Source of the DNA: Tamarix chinensis
Lineage: Eukaryota > Streptophyta > Magnoliopsida > Caryophyllales > Tamaricaceae
DNA: 64,000 nt
NCBI GenBank assembly: GCA_030549775.1
Contig: CM060180.1
Location: 35,251,090-35,315,089, forward strand
Reading direction: 5' to 3'
Shown one piece after another: positions 1-13,593 of this stretch (position 1 is its first letter; every line of letters starts with the position of its first letter). Below the pieces are notes generated by a model. It saw nothing but the letters and a program-made list of their open reading frames with translations, ran no database searches and was not told the DNA's origin. The position numbers and the translations under genes were made by a program.

Positions 1-27
1 ATACAAGAGGTCGTAAAATTATATAAA

Positions 28-246
28 TCAATGAAAAGTGTTAAAATATAAGATATGAAATAATACTAACTTAATATATACCAAAACACTTGTTGTTCGC
101 ATCCATTCATGCTTATAAAATTCGCCAGTAGTCTCCACCAATACCATGTAAATGGATTCGTTACTCCCAATATACTCAAAAGGATAGCCAATTATAATTA
201 GCTCGCTACCAATGTAGTTTTGGTTGTATAAATACAACATCGCCAC
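28..246 (-). CDS. Short open frame inside the CACTA remnant, unknown
   Basis: A 72-codon open frame at the far left of the CACTA remnant, downstream of the TNPA-like pieces on the same strand. It is rich in Tyr and Ile and has no motif I recognise. It could be the tail of the transposon's second protein or chance. The window edge prevents further judgement. Confidence 0.2.
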   Translation of the reverse strand: MAMLYLYNQNYIGSELIIIGYPFEYIGSNESIYMVLVETTGEFYKHEWMRTTSVLVYIKLVLFHILYFNTFH

Positions 247-474
247 GGCCGATGGTGGTTGGCAAGGTTCTTGTAGTTGTTGATTCTCCTATAAAGATGG
301 AATATTTAGTGGGGCAACTGATTTTTCTTATCTATCTCTCTTTCCTTTCTCGATGCCCTATTTTGTTTTGCTCCTTCCAATAATAATTCTCTTTCCTTTT
401 GTATTAGGATTATTCTTATTGCTTGATTCCTTAATCCATAGTATTAAACAAAATATAATAAGCATATACATATG

Positions 475-478
<4 letters not shown>

Positions 479-506
<28 letters not shown>
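479..506. repeat. (CA)n microsatellite
   Basis: About 14 CA dinucleotides in a row. The short plus-strand frame across it (His-Thr repeat) is a by-product of the repeat. Confidence 0.9.
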
Positions 507-509
<3 letters not shown>

Positions 510-578
510 TGATAAGGTATAAACAATGTGTGTAACATGTTAGGTATATAATGGATGGATGTCATTACCTCTTTAGTA

Positions 579-2320
579 CTAAGACATATCCTGTCTATCT
601 GTAGGCCAAGGCATGAAGCTTCTATGAGCTTCTAACACTATCCTTGCATCATCACCTTCTTTATAACAAGGTAAGGGTACATATCCAATATTTGGAATGT
701 CAATACATACAGGCCTCATATTTGGGATCAAGATATACCCAAGGACATGCAACATTTTGGTACCATGATTGATTCCTTTTGTCAAAAGAATTGAGGGGTC
801 ATTATCTAACAAATCACATTTATGCAAATCCTAGAATAAAATCTTACATATTATTAATAAAATTTGAAACTTGATACATTATATATATATATATCAATTC
901 ATAGTTTGATATGCTTACCTGAGATGAGAAGAAACCCGTGTATTAATTTCACAACCATCTTTAACACTATTTACATTATATATGCAAAGCAAAGTATGTG
1001 CAGAATCATATGACTTATACTCTTGAGATTTGATGGAGGCCAAATCTTTCTCCATTGTGGTCATCCATTTAAATGCCATGTTTAAATTTTGGGTTAGGAC
1101 AGCCACTTAGTCATTGGTGTTTTGGGGTCCACGTGATTGGCCACACACGAATGTTCTTGTAATGCCCAATCCAAGATCCGTGTATCTTCCCTGGTGTTCT
1201 TCAAATCGCGTTACTTGTGACACGATACAATATTGATCTACACCCTCAACATGAATCAAATGTTTCAAGTTGATCTTATAATGTATGCAATTTATAATAT
1301 ATAAATAAACATAATATAATAATTTACTCTAAGAAAACTAAATACAGTGAGTGATAACTTTAAACTTACAATTCTTTTGGAAGTATTTTATACATCTTCA
1401 TTAAGATATCCTTCTTTTGTTTCTCCAGCTTTCTTCTATAATATATCAATATTGATGGATGAGGTACATTGATCATTGTCCTAAGCTATGAGATGTGATT
1501 CCAAAATACCCACTTAAAATTAGCAATATGATTAGAACACTATATATTATAATGTGAACACATTAATCAAAATATCATACCAACTCTTCTTCAAGGCCTG
1601 TATAACCTTTTTGAGCTATATTATGGCAGTAATTCACAATTTATTTATTTTTGGCTCTTTTTTCCTATATTACAAGTCAAAATATGTATTCACAATTAAT
1701 AAAATATCAATAAAAAATTCTTAATAAAAAAGCTTAACTATTATGCAACAAATACCTTAAATTCCTTTGAAAGATGATATATAATAAACTGGTCCCAGAT
1801 ATCTTGATCAATTAAACTATAATGCTCTCTCTCTCTCTCTCTCTCGATATATATATATATCCATCCATACATATGCCTTCAATGTTCTTAGATGTTTGCC
1901 ACAATGTCTAAGAAACAACTTTTTCCTATCCTTTGAGATGATGAACACTCTCTACAAAATAAGATATATATATATATATATATCAATGTTAATGCATTAA
2001 AATTAATAGCATGTGACATCCATAAATTAATAGACCAAAACATATCCTTTATCATGAATTTATTCCAAATATGTTCCTTATGACATTTTGGAACTTTCTT
2101 TCAATTATTGTGGAAGATAGGAACACGATTACTAGTAATGAGTAAAATGTATGCGAGAAACATGTCTGCATACTCATTGATAAGAAAATTATAAGTATTC
2201 CAACACAACCATACTTGTTCTCCTCTATTTATCATGTGAGTGATGATTCTCATCACAATAGGTCGTCTCTTCCCTTCTTCATCACTAGATTCCCTATCAA
2301 CAATTTTTTTTGGTCATATC
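579..2320 (-). pseudogene. CACTA second-ORF (TNPA / Ptta-En-Spm type) transposase remnant
   Basis: Several minus-strand pieces in succession resemble the TNPA-type protein of CACTA elements. Near 2.1-2.3 kb is a piece containing SNRVPIFHNN, a stop, then KKVPKCHKEHIWNKF, matching the typical 'proline-Ile...W-K-x-V-P' block. At 915-1,106 is a short open segment. At 579-827 is an 82-residue open segment ending in EGDDARIVLEAHRSFMPWP, like the C-terminal block that ends in AWP in these proteins. Stops and probable introns or frameshifts separate the pieces. In the family the protein binds subterminal repeats and works with TNP2. Non-functional here. Confidence 0.5.
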
Positions 2321-2484
2321 TTTGTAAAATTTGAATGTATAAATTAGTACAAATAAGGTATGAATAAATATATACAAAATAGCATTACTTAAGCAAACAT
2401 ATCATATGTAGTAATATGAAAAATACAATAGTATCATGTTTAAATAACAAGAAAAATCTACAAACATGTTAGAATGTTATTACT

Positions 2485-2780
2485 CGCCTTCTTTTCCTCT
2501 TCTGTTCTTCCCTCCATTCATATATTTCCTACCATACTCATTATCATATCCAGAATATGTCTCACCATGCTATATCTAAAAAGTATGACTTAAATCAATT
2601 CCATGCACAAACCAATGATCTCTCAAATCATTAGCATTGACTTGTTGAATATAAAGTCAGTTCAAATAAGGACAATCAATTCTATTAGCACTTCGAGCAT
2701 GTTCTACTCCAAAATTGATGAAAAATTCAATTCTTTTATCATATTTTCTAAACAAATGATTTGCAGAAATCCATTTCCAA
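2485..2780 (-). pseudogene. CACTA transposase-associated domain (TAD) remnant
   Basis: Minus-strand translation gives a stretch resembling the N-terminal transposase-associated domain of plant CACTA proteins: a segment with GVEHARSANRIDCPY, then LRDHWFVHGID and a downstream HGET. In the family this cysteine/histidine-rich domain precedes the transposase. At least two in-frame stops interrupt it, one after the DCPY segment and one before HGET, and one conserved cysteine is replaced. No continuous reading frame exists, so this is a dead copy. It lies upstream, in the minus-strand sense, of the TNPA-like remnant, consistent with one element. Confidence 0.5.
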
Positions 2781-4754
2781 TCCATAGTTTTCCAATCTAT
2801 ATATATCATACGAAAAATAATTATCACAAATCAATTCACTTCTACATACTATTTAATTCATATATTGCTCATGCTTAGAAAGAATTCATATTTGTTTAAT
2901 GTATGATGATATTTTGTTGCCGTATATATAAAGAATTCTAACACATTTCTGTATCCCTTACTAATTCACAAATCACTCATAGTTATAAAGAATTTATATT
3001 TCTATAATGTATAATGATATTTTGTCGCTATATATGCAAACCATCCCAATAAGGGAATAAAAATAAACCAATACATAAATCGTTCTTACTTAGAAAGAGT
3101 TCATATATATATAGATATCAAATATTTACACAGGGGTTTTAAATTTAAAAGTAAACACACACTACATGTTTAAAGTAAGACCCAAAAGTTAAGAAGAAAC
3201 CTAAGGCAATAACGGCATTATATACATCAAAAGGCTGCTATAACCCAAACACATAACTAAGAACACCCCAAACCATCTTATGAAATCCGTCAATAACCTT
3301 GCCTAGGCCGACTAAAACCTTTTAGTCTCAGAGTCTACTCATCTCAGTATTTTACCTGCTCCCTCACATCATTAATGAAGATTTTAGTTATACATTCTAG
3401 GGTAACTAGGGTGGATACTCGGGGGTAAGTTATGACAAAACCTCCACTCGTCATCTATCACCAATAGCTGTCTAGGTATCTGATCAAAACCTCTCACAAA
3501 CACCTCATGCTAAAAAACTAGAGGGTGTGATGCATTAGTATGGTGCACAAATAAAGATAAATAACTAGATAAAGCCCTTGGTCATGGATCAATCCAAGGC
3601 AGTGTCAACAACAAGTGATATGATCTAGAACGGAACGATTCAAAGTACGAACCTTTAATAAATAAATGACTAAGCTCATCGTATAAGCATATCACATAAC
3701 TTTAAAAGTCCGTATTAGGCGCCATTCACAAATATGGTGGAGGTACGTAAATATTAGGTAAGTGTGACATCTCACTACCTATAAAAGATAATAACCACCA
3801 AATCATGTTTCTAAGATTGTTGTCTCACTCTTTTAAATTATAAAATATGTAAATTCTATAGCCTTATTCATCATAAATATATAATATAATATCTTAAAAA
3901 AATATTATATTAGCCTAACAATATACCCATATATATAAACTTATATCAACATTACTTTATCAGAGGTGCATCCACACCATACAAACAGTAGCATTTTATC
4001 AGCAAAAATTTAATAAATTATGTAATATTTTTTAGCTACATATTATACCAACATGCATGCATATATTTATAGTATTTTTTTGTAATATCAAAGGCATCAA
4101 TCTACGGTTATGCATGTATAAATATATAGAGGAACAAACCCAAGGTGTAGTTAAAAAGCATAATAACACAATAATAAAAGCAAAGATATATCATACAAAA
4201 GAGAACACATGTAATACCTATTAATTACCATTCACACATATATATTTATAATAAAAGAAACATAAAAAAAATTATACCTAGTAGAATATGAAAATAAGAA
4301 CCTTCAGTGCCAAGCAAGAAACTGATGGGAGGTTACGATGGCAACGATCACCAAACCTACAAAGGGTTGTTAAGGTAGGGAGGTAGAGGTGGTTGGTATG
4401 GCTGTAGGATCCAAGAATGGAAGGGGAAAATAGAATGTAAAGGAGAGGGGAAAGAGAATGCAAAGGAGATGGGAAAGGGATGGTTTGAATAAATGAGGAA
4501 AGGAGGTGAGGGAGGGGTGAAGGACAGATGGAACCTTGGCCGAGTACAAGAGACAAAAAATGACGACAACAATGGGAGGAGAAGAAAAATAGTTATTAAC
4601 AAGAAAGACTGAGGAACAATGGTTTTCAACCAACAAAATGATGACAATCATCGAAATATAAAACAAAGATGAGGATTGAGAGCAAGATAGAGCAAAAGAG
4701 AATTAAATTTCTGAAACAGATGTAAAGATCAAAGAGGGAAGCAATGGGTGTTTA

Positions 4755-4935
4755 TTGTGCTATGTTTTGATAATGGTTATGTTTAATGGTTATAAACATA
4801 ACCATTATTAAAACGTGGAGGCCATTTTCATCTTGATAATGGTTATCAACATAACCATTATTAAAATGTGATGGCCATTTTTGTTTTGTTAAAATTTACA
4901 TTTATAATCATTATCAAAATAAAGGCTCATTCATT
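4755..4935. repeat. CACTA subterminal repeat cluster
   Basis: Copies of ATAATGGTTAT and its reverse ATAACCATTAT alternate, at about 4,769, 4,785, 4,797, 4,838 and 4,851, separated by related blocks containing GTGGAGGCCATTTT and GTGATGGCCATTTT. Adjacent copies can pair as hairpins. The position within about 300 bp of the TAGTG end fits CACTA subterminal transposase-binding repeats. Confidence 0.55.
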
Positions 4936-5070
4936 TTATTAACGGTTAATGTATGGAATCATTTTCAAAAATTGTTCCACATTTCCGCACCCAAATTTTC
5001 TTGCTTTTGTCAATGATTTCGGATAAACCGTCATTTATGTGCCATTATTAATTGTTGATTCATAGTAGTG

Positions 5071-8000
5071 AACATGATTAGGGTGTTGTAGAGAAAATAG
5101 TAAGGAGAGAGAGGTGAAAATAAAAATTAGAAAATATGTATAATGATTTCTATGTCTGAAAATGACTACAAGGTTTCTTACATATATAGGTGAAACTAGG
5201 GCAAAGGAAACAAGAAAATATGGTACGACTAGGAATTAAAAAGTTAGTTTTAGGGAGTGAAGCTTTATGAAATATCAACTTGAGACCAACCCAATGCCAT
5301 ACAAGATCCGTTAGGGAACGTTAGGACTAACTTAGGAATTTTCAAAACTAATCATGTCTTTTTGAGAAAAAATAAATAAGTAACTACCATATCACATGCA
5401 TCCACATGTCTCATCTTCATAGGGTGAAATTGTGAATATTATATCCAAACACCACAACCCACCACTGAGAACTCATTTTCATAGCATCGCCGAATTAGGA
5501 CCACACCTATCTTCATAGAGAATTGGTCACCATGTAAATTCTTTAATTAGTCAATATATTATCTACTAATTATATATTAAGTCACCCAAAATAAAATTAC
5601 GGATAGATTTTTACATCACTAGCTTGATGGACCTTTGATATAGGTGAGGTTGTATAGTTTTGCACCATGGCTTTTAAGAAAAAGGCAATTGGATTCTTAT
5701 AATGTATATATAAATTAAAAATGTTAAACACTCAGTGACCAAGAGGTTATTTTAGCTAGTTTGAAGATATGATGTTCTTGTGGTTTATGTCTATTTTCAA
5801 GTTTTTATTTATTTATTTATTTTACTAATACAAGCATTTCTAAGAATAGAAAAATAGGTATTTGAGACCAATACCTAGTTCTAATCTTGTAGCAAAGGCG
5901 ATCCACTAAGAATATGTTCTTACTAAAATTTTAAAAACTATGATATAAAAGTAGTAATTAGAGGTTAAACCATTTCCTCAAATATATTCTTAATATCTTA
6001 GGCTTCATTTGGATGAGATAGTTATAGGGAGAATTTTACTTTGGAAATGAATTTGTAAAATTTTTTATCCTAAAAAACTTCACAAATCTTTACTCCAAAT
6101 GAAATTTCTCATAGACATATCGCATTGAAACCAAACCTTACCTCAGAAAAAACCAATTATCATATCTATGTAATTATATTCTTGCTTTATAATGAACGAA
6201 TTTAAATATCAAAATGTTGTTTGTAATCATTTCTCATAGCAAAGGAAATTAATTTCCATTATTAATATAAAAATAATAAAAATACAGAATTCTATTTTTA
6301 TATCTCGTATTAAAATCCAATTTTTTATTTTCATTTTAAAAAAAAAGGATATCTTGTAAATCTTAGGATCATATGCTTCCTTTTTCTTCTTTATTAGCTA
6401 ACTAGTCTTTTAAAACCAACTAGGTTTGGACTCACCCATCCAACCAAGACTCCAATATGCACACATATTGGTTTCATAATAATTGCAAATTGTAGTTAAG
6501 CTACATCTAGCAAGCATAAGTATAATCAAGTGCACTTTAAATTTCCTTTGGGTCCATATCTCATAGAATACATCTTCTATGTGCATGCTTACTTTATAAT
6601 ATCAATCTCCTCCTCTCTACCCTTGAGGCTAAGGGAACAAACATTATTAGCCTTCTTTATGGCTCAATTCCATATCCATAGGAAAGTATAGGCACACATA
6701 AGACTCATCTATTTTTTTTAAATAAACATTAGGTTCATTCCAATTGACCTAGATTAAGAGGTAATGTGATATGCAATTGGTACGTACCAAAAATTATTGC
6801 ATGCATATTAACATATCACTTCTAGGCCTCATTAATAAGGGTCTATGAATCAAATACATAATCAATGATTCTACAAGGTTATTTTGCTTCTAACTTGAAG
6901 CATAGATTGTATTTTTACCCTAATTGGATTGCTATTAACTTTTGTATCAATGTAATAATATTAGTTGCAAAATATAACATGACATTGATGCATCATTATA
7001 TACCATGGTAAATCTAAATGGTCCATATGTGTCAACTTAAATTCTATTGAGACATATAAGATTTTACATTTTCTTACATTATCATGAATATAAAATTTCC
7101 AAGAATAATATATCATTCATATGAGATCACCAATTAAAAAGAATCTTCGGGATTCTACGTGGGTGCTCATGTAGGTATCAATGATCTTTCCTATCATTGT
7201 TGTACTAATGTGATCTCACTTCTCATGCCACAAAGATATTTTTTTTATGGTCTACTAACTTCTAGTTAATGAAACCTTTTGGTTTTTCAAATACACAAAA
7301 TGCATATATTACGCATTTATCTCAGACTTACTTCTAGTTGATTTTGTTGGTAATAATACCATCAAATACTGATAGACCACAATAAGTTCTCCAGGAACTT
7401 AGGTATAATATGAATATCATGCATAATTTTGTTATCCAATTGTTAAGTCAAGAAACCATTTAAGAAGTTTATCAAGCCACATACACTTGTATATTATTGT
7501 CATGTATAAGCTCTTAAAATACTTCACCTTTAAAATATAATGCAAAATGGCATTTCAATCAAATAAATTTTTAATTCTATAAGATATGAAGCCTGTAGCC
7601 TTTACTGTTAAATTACTTATATCAAATGGGGAACTTTATGTTTCAAATATTACACTAATAATTGAATGGTATGCTTCAAGCTTCAACCATCAAGCTACTT
7701 ATTGGATAGGAATCTTTAAACTTCAACCATCAAATGTCTCTACCTGCTAACATTATAATATAATGGAAAGATTATTGTAAATATTCCAACCATTGCGGCG
7801 GTGGTGAAGGAGACATGAATATGGTATATTTTGACCACTTCTAATTTGCAAAGTAGGTTCATAGTCTCATGAATACGTGGCTGCCAAATTATGCATAAAG
7901 CCATCATCACTACTTTGTGATTAGAATAAATGCTTTAAATATTGCAAAAGTCAAAATTACAGAAACTAAATTGTAAGAATTAAAATTGCATAACTAGAAA

Positions 8001-10200
8001 ATGCAAAAATAAAATTAGTGTAGGGATCTATAGAACACCAAAAAGCACTTGAAATATTTAGTACCATATGATCTTCTTTACCAATATCATATAAGTCTTA
8101 AAAGACTTTCAACTATTTGATCTCCTTGATCAAATTGCACATAAGGTATTAATCACCTTTTAATCATTCAATATTCAAGACCATTTAATCATTAGGCCAA
8201 GCTTTTAGCATTCACCTCAATTGTATCATTTCCTTTTGCACCTTAAGTACATATTTCTAAATAATATACCTAGTTTTGAGGTTCATGCTTCTACCAATAC
8301 TTGTGCAATCACCCATCCATACTTTGGGTATGTGGGACAAAATTATCCATTTTTGGTGGCCCTCCATTAACTTAGGTTAATGAAGGTTTGCACTATATTC
8401 TCCAATCAACTTTAAGAGATATATATGCAGTGATGAAAAATGAGACCGCCAATCCATTACATATAAATTTAAGTAATTTTATACATGTTGCCACTTTATA
8501 TGGATTTTCATCATCTTTAAGTGATGGAGATTTACATATAGTGATGGAAAATATGGCTGCTAATCCATCACTTTGGATCATTGAATTGATCATATATATT
8601 AGATCCAATTTAAATTGATTGAACGAATAACTTTTAGCCTTCTACTGTCATCTATCTATATCCTACATCTTATAATTGGAAGGGGGATCATTACACATAC
8701 AATCAAATTAAATTACATAATGCCAATATATACAATTAAAATTAATAAAAATATCAATTAGCATAAGAATAAAGAAAAGGGAAGATAAAAATGAAATTTC
8801 TTATCTTGAGCTAATTTTAGGATCATACTATATCTCCTTTAAAACTCTTAATCAATTTATATTAAGTGGGGGATTGATGTTCTTAAATTTTACTTGATTA
8901 CAAGATATGTCACATATATGAACTTTTATATACCTTTAAAAATTAAGATATCACACAAGAAATCAAAAATGTAGATTAGTCCTATTTGACGCATAATAAT
9001 TATATTTATATAAAATGACGACTAATGAATATGGAACATATTGATGATCAAACTTGACATCAACTCCATAGTTATTTGTCAACATCACGGACAAAATCAA
9101 TACATAAGCATACATACATACATACATACATATCATCTAGAGCATAATCATGCTGATAAAGTTTTGTAATATTAATAAACTCAAAGTAAGATAATAAAAT
9201 AATATAGAGATGAAGAGAGAATGTGACTTCTAATTTTCATTGATATGTGTGAGTTCTTTCTTACAATTACAATTCACAATATCCCACATATATAATACAC
9301 ATACTTATGAGAAGGAGTTAGATAATATAAAAGAATGTGAAGAATAAATATAGCTAGGGAGTCATAATAGGAAAGTCATTACAACTTATAGTAATAATAC
9401 TAGTATTACGCCTAGGGTTTAAAACAATATATATTTATAAATTATACATCTACAATATGTAAATAGGATATTTACAATAATAAATGAATTTTTCAATTAA
9501 AAAACCCATATCGAAGAGGCTGTAAACTAGTGAAAGAAAAAAGAGGCTGTAAATTTAATACTTTATATACCCTTTGATAACACCATCATAATTGGATTTA
9601 AAGGAAGTGGTGATGATAAAGAAGTTGATCACCCCAAGAAGCTTCCTAAGTAAGTTATGTTTAATGGAAATAATTTGTTGAAATTTTTTTCCTCAGGCGT
9701 AATATAATTTTATTTTTGGTTTACTACTATATCATCTAAAAAGTAGTAGTATTTTTATATTTTATTCACTAATATACTACACAAGAAATAATATATAAAT
9801 TATAATAACACTCCTTAATAATAAATATAATTATTTTTCTATTTATAAAAATGAGGCGAAAAGAGAAAATGACTAGTCAATAAGTAGAATTTAAATGCAG
9901 ATAAAATTAGGTAAAAAAAAGTATGACTTACTTTTAACTTTCAAACAAATCAATTTTTATCGTTTCTTAAAAAACAAATTTTTTTTGGTCTCCTTAATTC
10001 CAACCAAAAGATCGCTAAACAAGGCATAAGGTACCGGTTCACGGGAATTTATTTATTTAGGAATAAAAAAAGAAGGAGACGGAGAAGAGTCAAGGATAAA
10101 TCGTGGACAAGTGATCTGCGTATCCGAGTTTTATTCTTCAAGATAATATCCGTAATAGTTGCTATAGGAAGTCAACGACTGCGTACATATGAATAAGACA
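5071..10200. other. AT-rich intergenic sequence, no gene recognised
   Basis: About 5 kb without any open frame above 80 codons and no protein similarity that I recognise on either strand. Near 8,430-8,560 two related blocks (GTGATGAAAAATGAG... and GTGATGGAAAATATG...) follow a CACTATAT sequence and may be a decayed non-autonomous CACTA end, but this is weak. A short (CATA)n run sits at about 9,109-9,130. Probably old, decayed transposon sequence. Confidence 0.5.
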
Positions 10201-11096
10201 CTAACATGGCAAGCCTAGAGCAAGGAACAAAAAGGTAACAAAGATTCCCAAGTAAAAAGATGTAGCTCCATTGGTTCTTGAGGATCGTGACGGAACAGAC
10301 GATGAGTTTCCACCAACGCCAACATTGATGGCCAGCTTTTGACCATTTTTACAGTGGTCGTTGATGGTGCAGATGTAGTATTTGTCTCCCGCTGTGGTTA
10401 AAGTTATGCTCACAGGGGATTTCATATGAAGTACAATAGGTTTGGCGGCTATGTCACAGCTGGTATATGCATCTTGCGTAACCTCTGCAACCGTGTGGGA
10501 TCCGGTCCACTTGAACGCTGCGAATTCATCAAACGGTAAAGGTTAGATGCAGTCTGTTTATAATGCCTGTAAATTTAAACGCACGTCTGATCCTGCCAGT
10601 CTTATTTTAGATTTGTTATTTGCTGGCAGTTTATGTGTTAAGAGACTTTGTCCCCATTTGTAGGCGAGAAGAACATGAAATCATTTGATCCTTAATTATA
10701 TAGCACTATAATTTGGGAGAAGAACATGATAAATTTTCTTGGTTTTGTAATTATGTGACTCGGCTTCCTACCTCTCATTCTTGAACATTAAAAAGAGAGA
10801 GAGAGAGAGAAAAGTTGACACATAATAGAAATTTAAAGGGTGAAAACAGAAAGATGAAGAGAACTAGATAATGAGGCATTTCATAAGAAAAGGTCGACAA
10901 GTCATTTACCAAGCACATCATCCACAGCAAAGCTGTTTTTGGAAGCCCAGTCGGCATAGAATGTGGAGCTGCTGGGTTCTTCCCAACCTGCGTCACCACC
11001 CACAGTTATGGTCGCTGCAGCTATGCCCTTGATTAGCCAGAATGCCGCCGCCACCGTTACCAATTGTACCGTGGCCATGTGCTTTACGCCAGCCAT
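10201..11096 (-). CDS. Phytocyanin, stellacyanin-like, GPI-anchored (two exons, intact)
   Basis: Exon 1 is 10,910-11,096 and exon 2 is 10,201-10,517, joined across a 392-bp GT...AG intron in phase 1 (donor G|GTAAAT, acceptor GCAG|C). The product is 167 residues: signal peptide about 1-27, a cupredoxin domain about 28-128, a short Ser-rich linker, and a C-terminal hydrophobic stretch ending GLPC that suits a GPI-anchor signal. Expected copper ligands are all present: His70, Cys112, His117 and Gln122 (HCKNGQKL), with Cys83/Cys118 for the disulfide. Gln in the axial position is the stellacyanin type. Family members are extracellular one-electron carriers whose partners are mostly unknown. The ATG was chosen because it precedes the signal peptide and is shared with the copy at 63.3 kb. 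The 3' boundary is a TAG stop. Confidence 0.88.
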
Positions 11097-11204
11097 CTCT
11101 CTAGCTAGCTAGCAATGTATTCCTAAGCTTTCCCCTCACTTTTCGCCTATGTATCTTAGAGAGCGGAGAGAAGGATCGATTATCTGAACACAAGGTAATG
11201 ATTT

Positions 11205-11262
11205 CCGGGTATATTTATATTGAGAGGCAATGTTAGTTGGTGACTGCGTCTGTTGAAAATGT
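11205..11262 (-). promoter_or_regulatory. Core promoter of the 10-11 kb phytocyanin gene
   Basis: On the minus strand an ATATAAATA TATA-like box lies at 11,212-11,220, about 115 bp before the ATG. About 25-40 bp further upstream is a block (11,241-11,260) reading CATTTTCAACAGACGCAGTC, alike in position and sequence in front of the other two large phytocyanin copies. That conservation is seen; its function as a regulatory site is inferred. Confidence 0.55.
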
Positions 11263-11269
11263 AAGATGA

Positions 11270-13550
11270 TGGAAATATAAAACGAAAGGTGGAACATGGC
11301 AACAGATTGTCGTAAGATGCATTTTAATTGGTAAACGCTTTGACATAGTAGTAAAGAAGGAATAAGCATTTCGTTTGATTGATATATATACACACATACA
11401 TACATACATACATACAGAAAAGAATGGGAAGGTATGATATTATATTATTATACTCGTAATTAGGACCATGTAAAAAGTAGAAATCCAAAAATCTAATATA
11501 TTTTATTTAACGTTGAGAAAATTTGATATTTTTTCTTTCATATTCAATATTAATTATGATATCTATGTTTTAAATGAATTATCTTATTTGAAAAAATATT
11601 CGGTATTTTTAAAATTATTTTAACATTATATCATAATATTGTGATTTTATAGTGTTGAGTTTTTAAAATTTATTTATTTTTATAATTTAAATAATAATAA
11701 AAATATTTTAACACTCTTTTTATAAAAAATAATAATATACTCATACTCAAATAGATATTAATCTAAACAGATATACAATCTTTATTTTTTTTTTTAAATT
11801 GTAAAAGTTATTAAGATTGTTCAAATAGCATTTTAATATGGATATTGAATTTGAATATTTAGGAACTTGAATATTCAACTTAAGAGATGTAGAATAGATA
11901 TCGAATCCGATGTATACGAATATTCAATTATGAACACTCCTATCGGTATGGTTAACATCTAACCCCCTCCACACACATAATGACAAGTCTTGAGTTACAA
12001 AGATTAAATTCTCACTCTAACGATCTTAGGTTTTAATTATTTTTGGAAAATAATTGATTTTGTCAGCTATTAACTATTTCTGTTTGTTAATATAGTTGGA
12101 TAATGTTGTTGAAATATATGTGTTTGTTTGAAATTCAATTGATAAATATATAAATTTACCAAATCAGGTAGTAATAAATGATAATAATATTAGTTTGAAT
12201 ATTATTTTCTATCTCTTTTCTTAAGCACATGTAGTTGTAAAATTATTCCTATGTCATAATACTATAGAAATAAGGATCATTTGAAAAAAAAACATTAATA
12301 TTTTTTATGCTTTAAATAAATACCTAGATGTGGTTTAGAATAATCGGCATAGAGGTTTTGAATAGTTAGCATCACAGGGGCGTTATCATATCCCTTTTGT
12401 CAGAAAGTATTGTGTTAAAACTCGTACGTGATTGGTGGTAGTGCTTTCTATATAGAAGATCAAGATGAAAAGACTATCAAGCATAATAATGATGTGAATA
12501 TAGCATATGAAGCTTTACATATAACAAGTGCTAGATACAAAAACCCTATTTATGTTTCCATAATATACTATGGAGTGATTGGGTGTATGTAGCTATTGAA
12601 TTATAGCTCGTTTAGGGTTCCTTTATTCAACTGCAAATGAATTGGCAATCAAAATGGTGTTTATACTAAGAAAGTGGAGTTTACAAGGGTAGATCTTTCC
12701 AGACTTAGTCATAAAAAGATATACTTTTATTGGCATCACATTTCAAATAGGTGTTTTATGTTATTAACACTGCAAGAGAAAATGTTAATTCATGGCAACG
12801 CTTTTAATTGTGACATATTATCGTTCCTAAAAGTAATTTTGGATATTTTAAAATCTGTAAGAAAATTTCATCCTTAAAGATTATTCACAATGATACTGTT
12901 GTCACTATATAAAAATATGGTAAAAATTCAACCCAAAATTTTCGATCCTTAAAAGTTTTAGCTCAAATATTATTAACAATGACCGATTGGCCAAAATTTT
13001 TGTGGGGTTGGTTGGAGGAAAAATATTTATTCAACAATGCATTATTAGCAACTACATGTCGCCGCTAATAACCAAAATATCATCGCTAAAATGCTTATAA
13101 AACTCTCGCATGTCTCATTTCCCTTAACTATCACGTTCTCTCTTCCTCGCATTTTTTTCCTTCATCGTCATTAACATTCTCTCCTCTCATTTCCTTAATC
13201 TAAGGTAAATAAAATAATATTTTTTTTGTTAATTTATTGTATCTATGATGTGTATTATTTTTATTAGTTGATGTACATTTAGTTTTCTCTTTGATTTTTA
13301 TGGTTTTCTGAATTTCCCTCAATTCCACCTCTGCCTTTGTTGCTAGTCCACTACTTTTGCCACTAATCTAGACTACTGCCACCCATTTGTTGTATTTAAT
13401 TTGGTTATTTTTTAGACAATTAGTTAATGAAAAAATTGTGAATTTTTGAAAATTTTCGGGTTGTTGGAGAAAGAATCACTCGGCATAGTCTTTCAACAGA
13501 TATTGTATTTTTTTTAATGTTATGATTAATTATTATAAAAATGTTGGAGA

Positions 13551-13593
<43 letters not shown>

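Larger units (their letters stand above)
1..5070 (-). mobile_element. CACTA (En/Spm-like) transposon remnant, left part outside the window
   Basis: The right edge reads TAGTG at 5,066-5,070, the reverse of the CACTA terminus, so the element runs on the minus strand from 5,070 towards and past the window's left edge. Just inside this end (about 4,770-4,930) lie repeated and inverted copies of TAATGGTTAT / ATAACCATTA, typical of CACTA subterminal repeats. Inside are a degraded transposase-associated domain (about 2.5-2.8 kb) and a degraded TNPA-like region (about 0.58-2.3 kb). I could not recognise TNP2 coding sequence between them. The opposite terminus and target duplication cannot be checked. 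Confidence 0.6.

Noticed and set aside
4278..4666. Three overlapping minus frames of 92-98 codons
   Set aside because: All are low-complexity readings of one purine-rich stretch near the CACTA end; no one frame looks better than the others.
8388..8618. Complementary open frames on both strands and a CACTATAT start as a small CACTA-derived MITE
   Set aside because: Only one end and two loosely related internal blocks are visible; no second terminus or duplication.
10775..10999. 74-codon minus frame over phytocyanin exon 1 and intron
   Set aside because: It is an out-of-frame shadow of exon 1; the same shadow occurs at 51,815-52,042 in the split copy.
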